This document shows, piece after piece, positions 32,173 through 45,800 of a stretch of DNA of 64,000 nucleotides (positions within the stretch are counted from its first letter, which is position 1; each line of letters starts with the position of its first letter). The notes beneath the pieces are model-generated. The model had not been told where the DNA came from and ran no database searches. It was given only the letters and a program-made list of their open reading frames with translations. Origin of the DNA: Polyodon spathula (Eukaryota; Chordata; Actinopteri; Acipenseriformes; Polyodontidae); assembly GCF_017654505.1 (NCBI RefSeq), contig NC_054538.1:49250989-49314988 (forward strand), given 5' to 3'. Made by a program: the position numbers and the translations under genes.

Positions 32173-34922
32173 GCTGTAACCACTACACCACCATGCCACC
32201 CTATTATTCTAAAGAATACTTAGATTAATCTTATGCTTGTAATACAGAAGCAATTGCTTTAGCTAAACATTCTGTAAACTCAAAATTGTCATTTTATTTT
32301 AAACATGATATGTCTGATCATGAGAGGAAGTTTGTGTTTTCATCACATCAATCACTCTATCTGGAGAGAAAGACCATCTCTGTGTCTGCAAATCAGAACA
32401 TAGGACATGTTTTACACTTACAATTACAAAGTGACCTGCAGCAGTATGTACCCAAAATACAGATTTTATTTTTATCTGTAACAAATAATCAGTATTTCTC
32501 ACATTTATGAATTGATTGATTTGAATACCAAAACAAAATATACAAATAGTATACAGTACAAATATATATTTTTTCTTAAAATTCTAACTTTCACAATTTT
32601 GATTATGACACAGTTATGTTATATCATTATAAAGAAAAGCCCTTATTAGGTCATATGAATCAAATTTTGTTTACAAAAACTATTATGAAATTCAATGTTC
32701 AATTTTTATACTTATGACTCAGTTACATTATATTAACATTAAAATCCCGGATGAGCCTCTATTATGGGTTGTTCAGGGGTTTTGTTAAAAATTAAAATAA
32801 AAAAAGTCATAATATTAATATCATAACTCTTATGATTATCCCGAATGAGCCTCCATTATGGGTCATTCAGGGGTTTTGTTAAAAATCAAAATTTAATAAT
32901 TTTTTTTCCCCCAAATATCTTTGTTTATGATATTTTCATAATATCAATATCATAACTCTTATGAGCATCCTGGACAAGCCCTAATTATGTCGTGCACAGT
33001 TACATTGTATATCTAAGATTTATGTCACAACTGTGTTAATTATCATTAAAGGAAATACCAATTATAGCTCATAATGTAATTATTAACCATAATAAACACA
33101 ATACCTCAATAAGAACTAACGATTCTGGCATAATTATACCTAGATTCATGATGAAAAGAGATGAACAATTAATATTATGTATGTTTAAGTATTTCATATC
33201 AATCATAAATGTGTATTTGTTATAAGTCAAAAAGAAACCTAACAATCCAAATTATTATTACATGTATTCATATTCTCAAAGGAAGAGTAATGTTAGGCTT
33301 CATAGTTAAAAACATATGTATAAAGAAGAAACAAAATTAAACATTCAAGGAAAAGTAATGCATTGTTAAATGTTCATAATAAATCCTCGATGTGCTCGCT
33401 GGTCATAGAGTTCTGCATTAGTGAAGCAGTCTTTAGTAGTTCATCACGCATTGTTCAGTTCAGTAACACATTACATACACACGGGCTAGCTTCCAAGTGG
33501 TTCAGTACGCATGTACAATGTTCCAGCACCTAGTTGAATAGACAAACATTATGTATTGTGACAATATCAATAACATGGCTTCAGTTAAGTTACTTGTAAA
33601 CACACAATATAAATTTGATACTTATTCTGTTGGTGTGATGTTTAAAACAAAGTCTTCTTAACACGATCATCCTCTCTTTAGAAGTTAGTTGTGCACCAGC
33701 GCAGTGCAGTATCTCCGTGAAGTCTGTAGGCTAAAGCTTTAGTTGTTCCGGAGGGAGCCCATTTTCTCTAGGACAGCTTTGAAGATTAACATTGCGTCTT
33801 CGTTGAAGATAACTTCGGAGTTTGATAAGTTGAGAGCGATAAGATGTTTGGAAGAAAGAGCGACTCCAGAGAGAAAAAAAATCCTTGTTTTAAGTTTAAA
33901 TAACACAATGTATAGGCATTCCCTTGTACTGTAAACAAGTCCTTGTCGGTCCTTCCATTGGTTCACAGTATTTGATAGACAGTTGCATGTCACACAAAAA
34001 GGGGGTGTTAGAAATGGAATGTATTCACCAATTTTGTTAAATGTAAAGGATTTTACATTTATCATTTAAACCTCATATTCCATATAACTTTAGCTACATT
34101 CAATAGAGAAGCATATACATTTCAGTTTCATTCTCTATACAATGATTATAAGCATATAAAACACATTATAATAAATGATGTGTGATGATGTCGGACAGAC
34201 TCTTAGACTCTTAAATGGATGAGCTACCTGTGTTTGACGGTGACAGCACATTATTTGGTTGCACTGACTGCAATAACTTTATTGGTTTACTTGGTATTAC
34301 ATGTATTGCTTTTTCATTATAGTTATTTTTTTTCGACTTTTTTCTTCTGCTGAATATGTACTTTATTTTTTACTTGCCGTGTTCGCAACATGTAGGCTAT
34401 GTTGTTCTGCTTTACATAAAATAACTTGTTTTCATACTTGTTTTTACTATTTGTGGTTGTATTGAACTTTTTTCTATAACGTTTGCATATAATAATATAG
34501 TAATACAATTAGTATTTGTTGCATGCTTATTTTACAATGTATGCTTAAAATAAAGAGAATGTGCTTTTCGTGCACTTTAGTAAATGTAAGAAAAATACTT
34601 TTAATAATAATAATAAAAAATAAAAAAACAACCGCATTTTCACTTGTATGTATTTGTATATTTTCAGTGTAAAAGGTTTTGCATCAGATTTGACAAAGTA
34701 CTTATGATATTTTGTTTAGTCCGGCCAACCTCCATAAGATGGCGCTGTTTGGGACATTTTTACATACAGACTATAGCTCGGACAAACCCTTGTAGCTTGT
34801 CAACGGTAAAAAATATTTGAAAACTGTGTTTTTATTTGAAATCCTCATAAAAATTTGCAGCTGTACTATCCAGATAATTTCCTTCTATCTAACTTGGAAA
34901 GTGGTTGATATTAGCAGTTGTG
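32173..34922. other. AT-rich interval, no recognised gene
   Basis: Starts with a reverse tRNA-SINE head (AACCACTACACCACCATGCC, about 32178). A degenerate tandem repeat lies at 32745-33000. A possible polypurine tract (AAAAAGGGGG) followed by TGTTAGAAATGG at about 33997-34018 could mark an LTR start, but no partner LTR or pol was found. Short open frames at 33739-34065 match nothing I recognise. Confidence 0.4.
32745..33000. repeat. Degenerate tandem repeat, ~91-130 bp spacing
   Basis: GAGCCTCTATTATGGGT with GTTCAGGGGTTTTGTTAAAA (about 32752) recurs at about 32843, and a third partial unit (AAGCCCTAATTATGTCGT) appears near 32975. ATATCATAACTCTTATGA links the units. Confidence 0.75.
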
Positions 34923-34927
34923 AAAAA

Positions 34928-35002
<75 letters not shown>
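34923..35002. repeat. (A)n(TA)n tract
   Basis: About 23 A followed by about 27 TA units. Confidence 0.95.
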
Positions 35003-35004
<2 letters not shown>

Positions 35005-35194
35005 GTTTTTTTTATGGGGGCGTGGCTTACATATTTATTTTTTTATATTCCACTAGTTAACAAATTATATCATTAGAAACAGCTACTTCAGATCTTTCTA
35101 TTAATATATTGGGTTTTAAATTTTGATTTCAGATTACCAAACAACAAGCAATAAAACACAACATGTTCATGTGGATGTCCAAATATGAAAATTC

Positions 35195-36469
35195 TGATTA
35201 GGCAGCAAAGGGTTAAATGCATCTGATACATCTGCTTTTGCTAACCAAGAACCGCTAATGCTAACTTAATTGCATGAATTGCATCTGAGATGGTAATGTA
35301 ATGAAGAGAAAACTGATCGTGAGGAATAAGCGAGTTGATGCTGCTGGTGCTTGACCCCAATGGTGCTAATAAATGAGCCACTTTTTTCCTGACATTTTCT
35401 GAGTGGCAATGCCAATAGGATTAATCCTGTAAATTAGAAATGGGAGAGCTGAAAATGGGATGAATATAAATCCTTTTTGATTTATTTTTCAATGAGAGAC
35501 TGAACTGATTCTGGTTCTTGATCAGCAGAATGGAGGTTTTTGCTTTCAAAGGAGGATGAAGGAATTTGACTGAGTCCGGTTGAAAAAACGTTTTCCAGTC
35601 CATCGATTAAGTAACTGGTAAAAATCTTGTCAGGATAATTCAGAAGTTTTTGTGATAGTATCGAAATGTTTATGGGAGTGGAGACTGTGAGCATTGAAGA
35701 AATTCAATTGGGAGCTACTGGACAGATTGCTTTAGAGTGAGCATCCCCACAAGTACTGCACAGGTGAATGAAACTGCATTCCCTGTTTGAACAGAAACCA
35801 GTATTGAGATTATTGCAGCTTTGTCTTCCTCCTGTAAATGTGGTTCTGCACACATATTTATCTTGCCTTGTGGATTGCTCAGGGGGGACTAATGAATGTA
35901 TGGAGCTGGCGATGGAGATTCTGTTTGAATAGTGTGGTCTGGAGGAGCTTGATGCTATGGTTGCTTTTGGGCTGAGAGATGTTGAGTGACCAGCAGAACC
36001 ACAGACCCTCCATGCATTAGGTCTGAGACTGCCGAAAATCCTGTTGAACAGATCTGACTCTTGTTGTGGCCAGTCAATGATATGGTTATTTAATGCCAGT
36101 ATAACTGCTGCTTTTGCTGAGAATGCTTTGTGATAATCAAAAAACATGGTCCCTACATATCTGACTGACCCAGAGTAATAGCTGGCAATAGAAAGAACTG
36201 TGTATTCTGAGCATCTCAAAAATCTAAAAAATGCATATAGACATATGGTTTCCATTGTTAAGTCATCAAATGCAGAGAAGCAGCCTTGACAGAGGATTGA
36301 AATTAAATTGCTGAGAATATTATAGAGATAGATCTTAGATTCCACGCGGGAGGTGGACAGTTGGAATTGATATTAGAGGTGGAGACACAATGGACATCAA
36401 GTGAAATTGGTATTGTATTCCTAACTTAGAGAATCCTTTGAGTGCTTTGGGAACAGAAAGTTACATAAC
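35195..36469 (-). pseudogene. Tyrosine-recombinase retroelement (copy A), recombinase piece fused to gag-RT
   Basis: Read on the minus strand, one 213-residue frame (36345-35704) starts with CQGCFSAFDDLTMETICLYA and FFRFLRCSEYTV, a piece of tyrosine recombinase. It passes directly into gag text (SGSVRYVGTMFFDYHKAFSA) and ends with a zinc-finger-like CNNLNTGFCSNRECSF...HLCSTCGDAHSKAIC. Downstream follow KLLNYPDKIFTSYLIDGLEN (35640s), RT text such as GFIFIPFSALPFLIYRINPIG and SLHYITISDAIHAI, and a decayed SWLAKADVSDAFN near 35210, where it is truncated. Recombinase normally lies 3' of RT, so its position in front of gag is unusual; a deletion across head-to-tail copies or a circle junction would give it. 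Confidence 0.75.
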
Positions 36470-37080
36470 TGTGGCAATGTTGCCCCGCCCCTGTGTATTT
36501 CTGTGTTGCATGTTGTGTGTTAATGTTAGTATATAGTCATTGATACACAGGATGTAATATGGAGTATGCGCACGAGTGTTTGAAATGTGCATTTATATTT
36601 AGGCACTTGGATTGCACAGCACTTCATGTGCAGGTAAAATGTAATAATATGCGAGCACCAGAGGGAGAGGAGCCGTCACTGCCTTCTCCAGCGCCAGAGG
36701 GAGAGGTCCCACCACTGTCTCCAGAGCAAGCGGGAGAAGCTCTCCACACCAGTCCCCTGTAACAAGGGTAGACTATACGCCGCTCCCACCTCCATCGCCA
36801 GGAGACTACACACCGCTCCCACCTCCGTCACCAGGAGACTACTCACCTCCGCCACCTCCACCACCAGGAGCAGAGCAGCAGGAGCTGCCTCTGCCTCTGC
36901 CACCTCCACCAGCACAGGGTGAATGCCTGCTGGGTCCCTGTCCACCACCAGAGGGTGAATTCCTGTTGATATCACTTCCCCCACCATCACAAGGAGAGGA
37001 GCTGGAGCTGCCTTTCCCTTCACCAGGACCAGGACTAGATGCTGGTGGTCCTCAGCAGCCCTTGAATAGGCTGCTGAGGG
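36470..37080 (+). mobile_element. LTR start joined to proline-rich gag repeats
   Basis: TGTGGCAATGTTGCCCCGCC at 36470 begins an LTR whose text (TATTTAGGCAC, GCACTTCATGTGCAGGTAAA) matches the minus-strand LTR at 44380-44956. After about 190 bp it runs straight into a plus-strand proline/glutamate-rich coding region with repeated PPSPGDY, PPPPPPPGAEQ and PPPEGEF units (36660-37050). This resembles the gag-like repeat at 54784-55160. The promoter end of the LTR, the primer site and early gag are missing, so an internal deletion joined them. It is framed by tyrosine-recombinase sequence on both sides. Confidence 0.6.
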
Positions 37081-37913
37081 AAGCACGGGGAAGAACCGCC
37101 TGGCCACCAAAACCCGCAACCCAGCGTGTCCTGACTCCCCGCATATCATCACTCATTGCCCAAGGATGCCTGCGGCTCTGCATCGCCTGGGGTAGCCTGT
37201 GGCTCCGCATCGCCTGCAGAATGCAGAGGTTCAAAGGGTGGTTTCGTGAGTGCATGCAGCACCACATTTAACAGCCAATGAGGCACTTTGTTCTTCAAAG
37301 GAGGCTGAAGCCGGCATGCTCCTTTTAGAAACTGACCAACCAGAAAATGGGGACACAGAGTCAATTTTAACATGGCAAGCCGAGACGGCTGCCAAGTAAA
37401 CCTTCCCCTCATCAAAGAGGTCCTGCAAAAACTGCAGAATGACTGACATGGAGCAAGTTGTGGGATCAATATGCCGTGCCAAACACCAAGTTTGAAACAC
37501 GCCCCACTTGTATCCATACTGAGAGCGTGTCGAAGCAGCTCTCGCATTTTGTAGAGTTGATATGACTCTCCGACAAGCCTAACTGGCTGAACCGGAGACG
37601 TGCATGGACCAGAACCCAGAGCCGTAGGCTCGTTGGATCGGGGTGCCACAACGTCCCCTGCGTCTGGCTGAGCAGGTCGCGACCTATGGGCAATTGCCAA
37701 GGCTGGTGGTGCAAGACCTGCACCAGCGTGGAGAACCACGTTCTCCTGGGCCCATACGGGGGCAACAAAAAGCACCCTGGCTCGTTCCTGCCTGATCTTT
37801 TCCAGGCACATCAGAAGCAATGCTACCGGTTGAAAAGCATAAAGAAGAGTCCTCGGCAACTCATGTGCGAGGGCGTAGACAATGGGAGGATTCCAGGGAG
37901 GCAAAGAGGTCAA
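37080..37913 (-). pseudogene. DIRS element, recombinase amino part
   Basis: The minus strand continues from the RNase H region (WNPPIVYALAHELPRTLLYAF, RARVLFVAPVWAQENVVLH) into a recombinase amino-terminal domain. Alternate frames read FQTWCLARHIDPTTCSMSVI, LQFLQDLFDEGKVYLAAVSA and LVGQFLKGACRLQPP, then VVLHALTKPPFEPL. The catalytic recombinase core (Arg, His-x-x-Arg, Tyr) that should follow is not present. Frameshifts divide the text. Confidence 0.82.
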
Positions 37914-39166
37914 CCTCTGCTCCCCCGAACCTGTCCCAAATCAGGCTCATCACCTCCAGGTGGAGACTACACTCTGAGCTGCATGGAACTCCCCTTGATA
38001 GGAGATCTGTGGCGTGGTTTTCTGCTCCTGGCAGATGTATCGCTCTCAGGGAGAGCAGGTGCTCGTAAGCCCACAAGAAGATTCTGTGGCCTAACCGTTG
38101 GAGACTGAGAGAGCGCAGACCACCCTGGTGGTTGATGTAGGCCACCATGGTTGCGTTGTCCAACCTGACCAACACGTGTTTCTCCTGCAACTCCTGGAAG
38201 AAACTCTGCAAGGCCAGAAAGACTCCCTGCAGTTCCAGGACATTTATTTGTAGCCACACCCAAGGGAGCTGCCACACACCTTGCGCTCCTTGTCTGTTCC
38301 ACACTGCACCCCAGCCTGAACTGCAGGCATCTGTGGTGATCACCTCTCACCTGGTGATACTGCCCAATGGCACACCTAGACACAGGTGAGCCGGCTGTTT
38401 CCACCACGAGAGGGCCTCCATACAGTATCAAGACACCGACAGACGGCGATGTGGTTGAAAGGGGAATTGACTCACCTTGTGATTGAATCATGCTTGAAGA
38501 GGACGCATACAGAGAAGACCCAATGGAAGGGTCTGAGATTCTGCTGCCCTGAAGCCTCTGGAAGGTGACGACCTCCCATGACATGCCAGGTTGAAACAGC
38601 CTCAGGCACGCGTGGAGCCTCTGGATTCTGTCCTCTGACAGAGTGGCGATCACGTTGCTTGAGTTTAAGAAGGTTCCCAGGTAGATGGTAGCCTGAGACG
38701 GTACCAGCTGGTTCTTTGACATGTTCACCATCAGGACGAGCCTGTCGAGGTGAGCGGTCGTCAGTTCTGTGTGGACTACTGCCTGTGCTGGAGACTGGGC
38801 ACATATGAGCCAGTCGTCCAGGTAGGTGAGCACTCTGATGCCTTGATGGAGGGCTCTGTGTGAACTGGAGCGAGTCGCCAAGCTGTATTGTAGTGAGCAC
38901 CCAGCTATCTGTGGTGCTTGATCACCAGTAATCCAGGTGGGTCCTTCAATAAGGGCCCTGGACCTGTGGCAGCAACCCCCTAACGCTTCTGCTGAGCAGC
39001 CGATGAGTTTGCCATTGCTCTTCATACAAAAGGTGGTTGCCGATGTTGGCGACGATGCCCCCTTTGTGTATCCCCATTTTTCTGGTGGGGAGCCCCCAGA
39101 CCTGCAGGCACTGGGGCTGCTGAGCCCTAGGGCACCAAGGCACCATTTGTTTTCTGGTTTGAGGGT
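37861..39166 (-). pseudogene. DIRS element, RT palm end and RNase H
   Basis: VLTTIQLGDSLQFTQ (about 38900-38860) corresponds to the segment before the RT. About 10 codons later it jumps to GIRVLTYLDDWLICAQSPAQ, which holds the catalytic YLDD, so the fingers and half of the palm are deleted. Then SKNQLVPSQATIYLGTFLNS, and RNase H: TDACSSGWGAVWN, INVLELQGVFLALQSF, HVLVRLDNATMVAYINHQGG and ENHATDLLSRG (38343-37967). This domain order and wording are those of fish DIRS1-like elements. The part upstream of 39025 is DIRS-related coding DNA with an unclear frame. Confidence 0.88.
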
Positions 39167-40886
39167 TGTTGTGTATATTTACGTTTTTATATCGAAGGTC
39201 ATATCACAGCGTGGTTTCCTCACAAATTACTATCAAAGAACTTAGTCACTATACTTCACCAATTATGCTATAAATTACAGCAGTACATTACTCCAATAGC
39301 AATTTGCAGTTCTGGCAATTTAATTTTAATTGATTAAATCATAAATGTTTACTCTCTGTAAAAGTGCACCTTGTTTAAAAAAAAAAAAAAAAACACAATT
39401 TAAGAAATAATGATATTTTTAACTAGTTTTATTATATAGCACACATGGATAAGCAAAGACAACACATAATATATATTCTAAATCGAATAGCTATAGGCAA
39501 CTCTTGATAGATTATATATTTACCCTTGTGGAGCTTGAAGAAAGGTTTTAAGAGCAGGAATGTTTCAAAGTTTTGCAAGTCCAGTTGTTAAGAGTCCATT
39601 AATGTGCAAAACTTGATTTAAGATTCCTGGAGTTTAGTTGCAAATTGTTTGATTTCCAAGAACAAGGTGTGAAGTTTTTCTTTTAAAATTCCATGTAGAA
39701 AGTCAATTGCAGTTAATCCTCTTCAAAGATATTGTGTTTTGGTTGGAGTTCAATTCAAAGTTTAGTTCCAAGGCAGATCGAAGGTCTTAATTTGAAGATT
39801 TTCGCCAAGATGACATTTTCTTGTAGCTTCCAGATATATAGATGATTCCTCAAAGAATACGTCCAAAATAGATCTTGAATGGCTGTTAAAATCAAGACCC
39901 AAGACCCAGCAATCATTTGATTTCCAGTCTTTCAAAAAATTGGCATTAGATGGGTGTTCTGAGACACCAGCCAATCATTTGGGATTCACCCAAAATGCGA
40001 CCTCATTGGTAGTTGTCCCTAGAAAAAGGCGTGTCCTTGATCTTCAAAGAATTCTTGTCCACGCCTTGGATAAGGCTGTCCATCAAATATCTTCTTAATA
40101 GGTAACTTAAGAAAAGTCTCATTAATAACTCCACTGTGCTCCTTCCTGTCTCTATAAAACCTTCATATTCATGTTGCCCACAAAAAGATGAATAACTCCA
40201 TACCTTATTATATATGGCTACTCAGAGCCTGAGTAACACAAATTATATTTGGTTATAAAGTACTATTTGTTAATTTTAAATTGTAACTTATTCTTTACAG
40301 ATTTAACCATGTATGTGCCAAATGTCATTGTAAGACACAACACACATATTTTCAATCCTTAATATCATACCGACAGTTATCAAAATACAGTTTGACAGAC
40401 AACAGTCATCACAATGTGTATAGTGTTTGGTATTGTTAGTTTAAGAAATTTATGAACACAATGTTAGTGTCAATCTTCTATTTAGAAAGTTTTAGGAAAA
40501 CTATGTCTACTCATCTAAACATTTTAAAGGTTTGCTGACTGCAAAGCTAATTCAAAGACATTCTCTAACCCAGTTAGAGTTACTCATAAATTTCAATAGA
40601 CATTTTAACACCTGGATTAGAGACAGCCATTTTATGAGTCTGACCATTTAGAAAAACAGACACACTTTCTTGAGCCACTTGGCCTGGCATCCTTATCTAA
40701 TCAACACAATCTTGTTAATTTCTTCCTGGCCCTGGCTAGCAGATCTGCAGATGGCTTCTTAGTTTGCATTTTAAGTTGGGTGAGGGGATATGAGAGAAAG
40801 AATGCAGGATTAACTCAGCACATACTATATAATAATTATATTAGAAAAATATATAATTATATTAGAAAACATAAATTTCCTGCACA
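39167..40886 (-). repeat. 3' LTR of the env-bearing Ty3-like element
   Basis: On the minus strand it begins TGTGCAGGAAATTTATG at 40886, directly after a polypurine tract (GAAAAAGGGGGATTG, 40901-40887), and ends AAATATACACAACA at 39167. An AATAAA on this strand lies near 39430. At 1.7 kb it is long. No second LTR is present in the window. Confidence 0.65.
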
Positions 40887-41116
40887 ATCCCCCTTTTTCA
40901 AAATCAATTTATATTACAAGATATAACTTGAATTTGAAACATATACAATTCCCAATCCCTCAAGAGTTGCCTTTGCAAACTAAACATAATATGTTTGTTA
41001 CATTCAAAATTCTTTATATTGTATAGTTCCTATAAAATTATGAGGTCAAAAACCTTGTATATGCGTTTCAATGGTTTTGGGTTAAGTAATGTCTATATTA
41101 ATTTCTAAGATAAACT

Positions 41117-42819
41117 TCATCTAGTTTCCTCAGGGAACCGATGCTGATTTGTAACATCAGATGAATGTTTTAGGTTCTCTTCATTTTTATGTTCATTCTT
41201 GTTGGAAATGATCAACGTATACATCTTCATCATACAAACAGAACGAATCATGATAAACAAAACAATAATGGGGATCACCACAGAATATATGTAGTTCATT
41301 TGGAGTTTCTCCAAGTTTCTAGAAGCCAGATAAAAATTTGAAAATTTTCAAAGAATCATCATCGATGAAAAGGCTTATAATTAAGGAGGTAGTTCAATTC
41401 TTTATCTAAATTTAACTCATGTCCTTTAAAGACTTCCAACATTTCTATCTTGGCTTCTTCTAAAGTGGGATCAAGATAATAGATTGTAGTATCCCCAATA
41501 GTAACAAAAGTATCTAGTGGAAAAGTAATTAGAGAAACATTGTAAGACAGTTTATGTTTTGTGGTTACACCATGCTTGTTAATCATTACCAGGACTTTCT
41601 TTTTAGGAGAACTAACCATTGTGAATTAACAATTTCCACTCTGGTTTCGGTAAGTACATTCTGTCTGGACACAGTTATCTTATACTTTTCTAGAAGAGCT
41701 TTAGAATTAATTCCACACATTGTCTCTTCCCTTGTCTTAATAACGGGTTTTCCAGGACACAACCAATGAATATCTTGGTATTTTTACACACGATCACATT
41801 AGGAACTAAGTATCGATCTGGATCTGCTTTTTGATCTGCCACAAAAGAGGGTGTTTCCAATTTAGAGTAAACGTCATCCTTCCAAATCCCCACATTAAGC
41901 ACATTTTTAATATGATAAATGTTTTCTTTTTTTATGCAAGGTAGATACAACAAGGATGCAACTTCCATCTTTTCCAAGTCTATATAGAGAGGAATAGCAT
42001 TTCCAAGTTTCTAAGCTATTTGTTGTTGCATTAACTCAATAGGCTCTTGTGATACTCTTTTGAATGTTTCAGCAATTATTTCCTGCCGGACTAGATAAGT
42101 TGGAATTTCTCCTTCAGAGAGTTTATTCATGCTATCAGTCAAGTGTCGAAGGAAATCTTGTATCAACAATTTAATAGATTGCTTTAAGAGTTGTTCCTCT
42201 TGTAGAACAGTATTAATTCTACCTACTTCTTGAGTAGTATAGTTCAGTGTATCTGAATGTAAATTCAACAGTACAATTACATCATTAACAGTTTTATTCA
42301 TCCTATTGAGATACAGTTGTTGCATTTTTCTGTGATTGAATAACATATTTAAGATACCTTGTAACTATGTAATACTTTTTTTCCAATTTACTGACAGATA
42401 TTGAATTCACACTTGACATACCAACTCCAAAACAACGATCCTAAAGCTGACAGCCATTATAATTGCTCCACAAAATCGCTTTTTCCTGGTTTTACCTTTT
42501 TTTTTCAGGACCAATCAAACTCTTTTGGAGCTGATGTAGTGTAAGACGGACATTACATTGAGCATATTCCATACGTTCATTAAACCATTTGTGTCTCTGG
42601 ACTGATATCAGTTCCCATTGTTCCAAAATGTTCTGATACAGCATCTTTTGGATCTAATGACACAAAGACATGCTGTGTTATCACTTGCTAATCAGTTACC
42701 AATAACACTGGAGCATGTCTTAGGATAACACCTGAAGAGGGGCCAGGTTTGAGCCAATCATCTGATTGAGGCACTTCATAGGATATTAGACTGAACAAGA
42801 TAAGGCAGATTAATGACAT
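41117..42819 (-). pseudogene. env-like gene of a Ty3-type retroelement
   Basis: ATG at 42819 is followed by a short hydrophobic leader (LICLILFSLI). The text continues with stops to a helical segment (42346-42011: NRMNKTVNDVIVLLNLHSDT and further heptad-like Leu), then VASLLYLPCIKKENIYHIK, DPDRYLVPNVIVCKNTK and VLENPLLRQG with paired Cys. Later come ELNLDKELNYLL and a membrane anchor (YIYSVVIPIIVLFIMIRSV, near 41290-41230) with a charged tail ending at 41117. At least five stops or shifts break it. Its place between integrase and the polypurine tract is that of env. It is unrelated in wording to the env at 29433. Confidence 0.7.
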
Positions 42820-42879
42820 CTGAAAATAGAAAGAAAAATAATAATAATCAATTCATTATATTTCTTTCCATTTATGTAC

Positions 42880-45800
42880 TATTCAGATTTTGAGCAATTG
42901 ATTGATATGTACCCACTTGAAGATTGTTTCTCTTGAGGATCGTTTAATTCTTATTTGATAAGCTCCTGGAGAAATTTTGTCAGTAATCTCAAAGTCCGTT
43001 CCAACTTGGTAAGAATTTATTAACCTTCTTGGTTAGTTCACTATAATTGAAATAATACAACAAGTTACCAATTTGGTATTCTTTAGATGTAGTTTTTCGA
43101 TCATAGTATGCTTTTTGTCCTACAGCACTTTTTCCTAAATTTTGTTGAGCGAAAGCAAAGGTTTCTCTCAAATGCTCCTTCAAGTGTGTAACATATTCAA
43201 ATGCAGATATTGCATTAACCAAATTAGCATCTCCCCTTATAGTATACAATAAATGTATTGGTAAAACCATTTTGCTGCCTGTCATCATTTCAAAGGGAGT
43301 TGTTTGTGTTGAAGCATTAGGTGTGGAGCGTATGGACATTAGAACTAAAGGTAGTTTTACGTCCCAATCTTTTCCTGAGGAAGAAATTAATTTCTTCAGA
43401 ACAGAAACTATAGTTTGGCTGGACCTCTCAACCTGTCCACTACTTTCAGGATGATATGAAATATATAACTTCCTCTTTACTCCTAATGTTTTCCACAAAT
43501 TGTCTATGATTTCAGGTGTGAAATGTGATCCCTTGTCTGATTCAATTTGAAAGACAAACCCCAGCTTAAAAATACATGATTTACTAACAGTAAGGCTGTA
43601 GTCACTGCAGTATTACTTCGGGCAGGCAAGCATTCCACCCATTTAGTGAAACAACTTGTTACTGTTAGTAAATATTTATTTTCGCTTGAAGACCTGGTTA
43701 CAGGTTCAATCCAGTCAATTTGAATATCAGACCATGGTAACACCAAGTCTTTTGTTTGCAGTGGTGCCCTGTGTCTGGTAGAAGGGGGTTGAAACTGACA
43801 ACAAACCATACATCCTTTCACATAGTTTATAATATCATTGTACATGTTTGGCCAGTAAGCTATCTGTTTAAGTGTTTAATAAGTATTTTTATCTCCTCTA
43901 TGATCTCCACATGGTTCATCATGTGTATGCTGTAACATTATTCCTTGATGTTCTATTGGGACAACCCATTTTGAAGTACCAGTTATACATGACCTTTAAG
44001 TCATGATCTGCTTGTAAGTCATCATCAGAAATAACGTTATTCATGGGATCAGATACAAATCTATACATTTTTCCTACTATCATCATCCTGTTGCATTTGT
44101 ACTTAGTCAAATTCAGCTTTTTCAGTATAGAGTTGAGTTACAGTCTGACGCCGAGCTTTTGCTGTCTGCTGGCATGTATTTTACACTTATTTCAACTGTT
44201 TTGACTATGGGACATTCCCAAAGTTCACCAGAAATTTCCTTCTTTAGCTAATGAATCCACCAGATCATTACCTTCTTTGTCTATTCCCTGCATCTTAGAA
44301 TGACTTTATACCTTTTTCCAATAAATGTTCAAACCATGTTCAGAAACTAAACTATCTATGGCTATGTCACAAAGACGGCTGCAGTGGGTGATGTCAGACC
44401 AGAACCAGGAACCACCAAACAAACAACAGAGAGGTGGAGTTTGGTGCAGCTGAGCGATTGTTCTCACTCAGTATTTAATAATGAAACAGATAGAAAATAA
44501 AAGGTTGAAAGACAAACAAGACACAGGACATGGCACTCGTAGCCAAAACAAAAACACAAACAAAACAGACTATACAGACAAAACACGGTGAGCTTGTATT
44601 TGAACTATTAACTATTCTTATTACCTCCGTCTCTGATCCTATTCTCCACTCACTGAATACACAACCCTGAGTGAGTAAAAACATGCTGCTTTTATGCAGC
44701 TGTACTGAGACTCGATTGCTAATCAATCATTGAATTGGCATTTCAGTACAACTGCACGTGAATTAATAAAAGTGCAATTCCCTGTGCTCACTTATTACTA
44801 CATTTTACCTGCACATGAAGTGATGTGCAATCCTCGTGCCTAAATACAAATATACATTTTAAACATTTATATCCCTTGTACCAATGACTATACACCAACA
44901 TTAACACACTACACTTAACATACAACACAAATAAATAGCCCAGGGGCTATTCTGCATATTGATTAGTCCTGCTACCAGTCTGCAATTTCAAAGGTTTAAT
45001 CGGGCATATTGTCCATCCTCATGACTCCCACACCTGCATGTAATTTATTTTCTTTTCGGAAAGAACAACCATCTACAAATACTTTAGGTAAATTTTGACA
45101 ATTTTTTCTCATCTATGATATTGAGTAGACACAATCACATCAGTCATAACATTTTCATGTGAGCCATAATCCTCTGATACACAGCAATGCACTTCAGCCA
45201 GTCCTTGTGCTAATTTATTAGGCTTGTTTTTAACATATTTTATTTCAAAAGGATGATCTTGTAGATAAAGAGTCCATGCAGTGATTCTACTGCTAGACAC
45301 CTTTCCATCTCTAATCTTCTGACTACCAAGAAAAGTTATGGGTTGATGACAAGCATCAACCACTAATCTTTCACCACTTATATAACTTTTAAAATGCTGT
45401 ATTGCCCAAACCAACAAAAATAAAGCTTTTTCAGTCAAAGTATTTCTTTTCTACTGCACTGAGGGTTTTGCTAGCATAAGCAACAATTCTGTTATCTAAG
45501 TCATGTTTTTGGTACAACGCTGCTCCCATACTTTCTTCAGTATAAGAGGTTTCAAGATAGAACTCTTTGTTCTTCTGAGGATAAGCAAGACAAGGGGCTG
45601 AACTTAATCTTTTCTTTATTTCTTGCATAGCATTTGCAGTTACATGTAAATCAGTGACACCACAATCATATACATCTTTTGCGAACATATCTTCAAAATC
45701 AATGAAAACTTGATGCAATTTCTCTTTTTCCTCCAATGTATTGGCTGCACTTTTCACAATATTACTTTCAACCATTTTAAGAAAGTCCTTACTTGGCTCA

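Noticed and set aside
33739..34065. 108-residue minus-strand frame
   Set aside because: No family resemblance, no neighbouring element parts on the same strand, AT-rich surroundings.
36676..37152. Minus-strand 158-residue Val/Leu/Ala-rich frame
   Set aside because: Antisense of the plus-strand PPPP-type gag repeats; composition is explained by the repeat.
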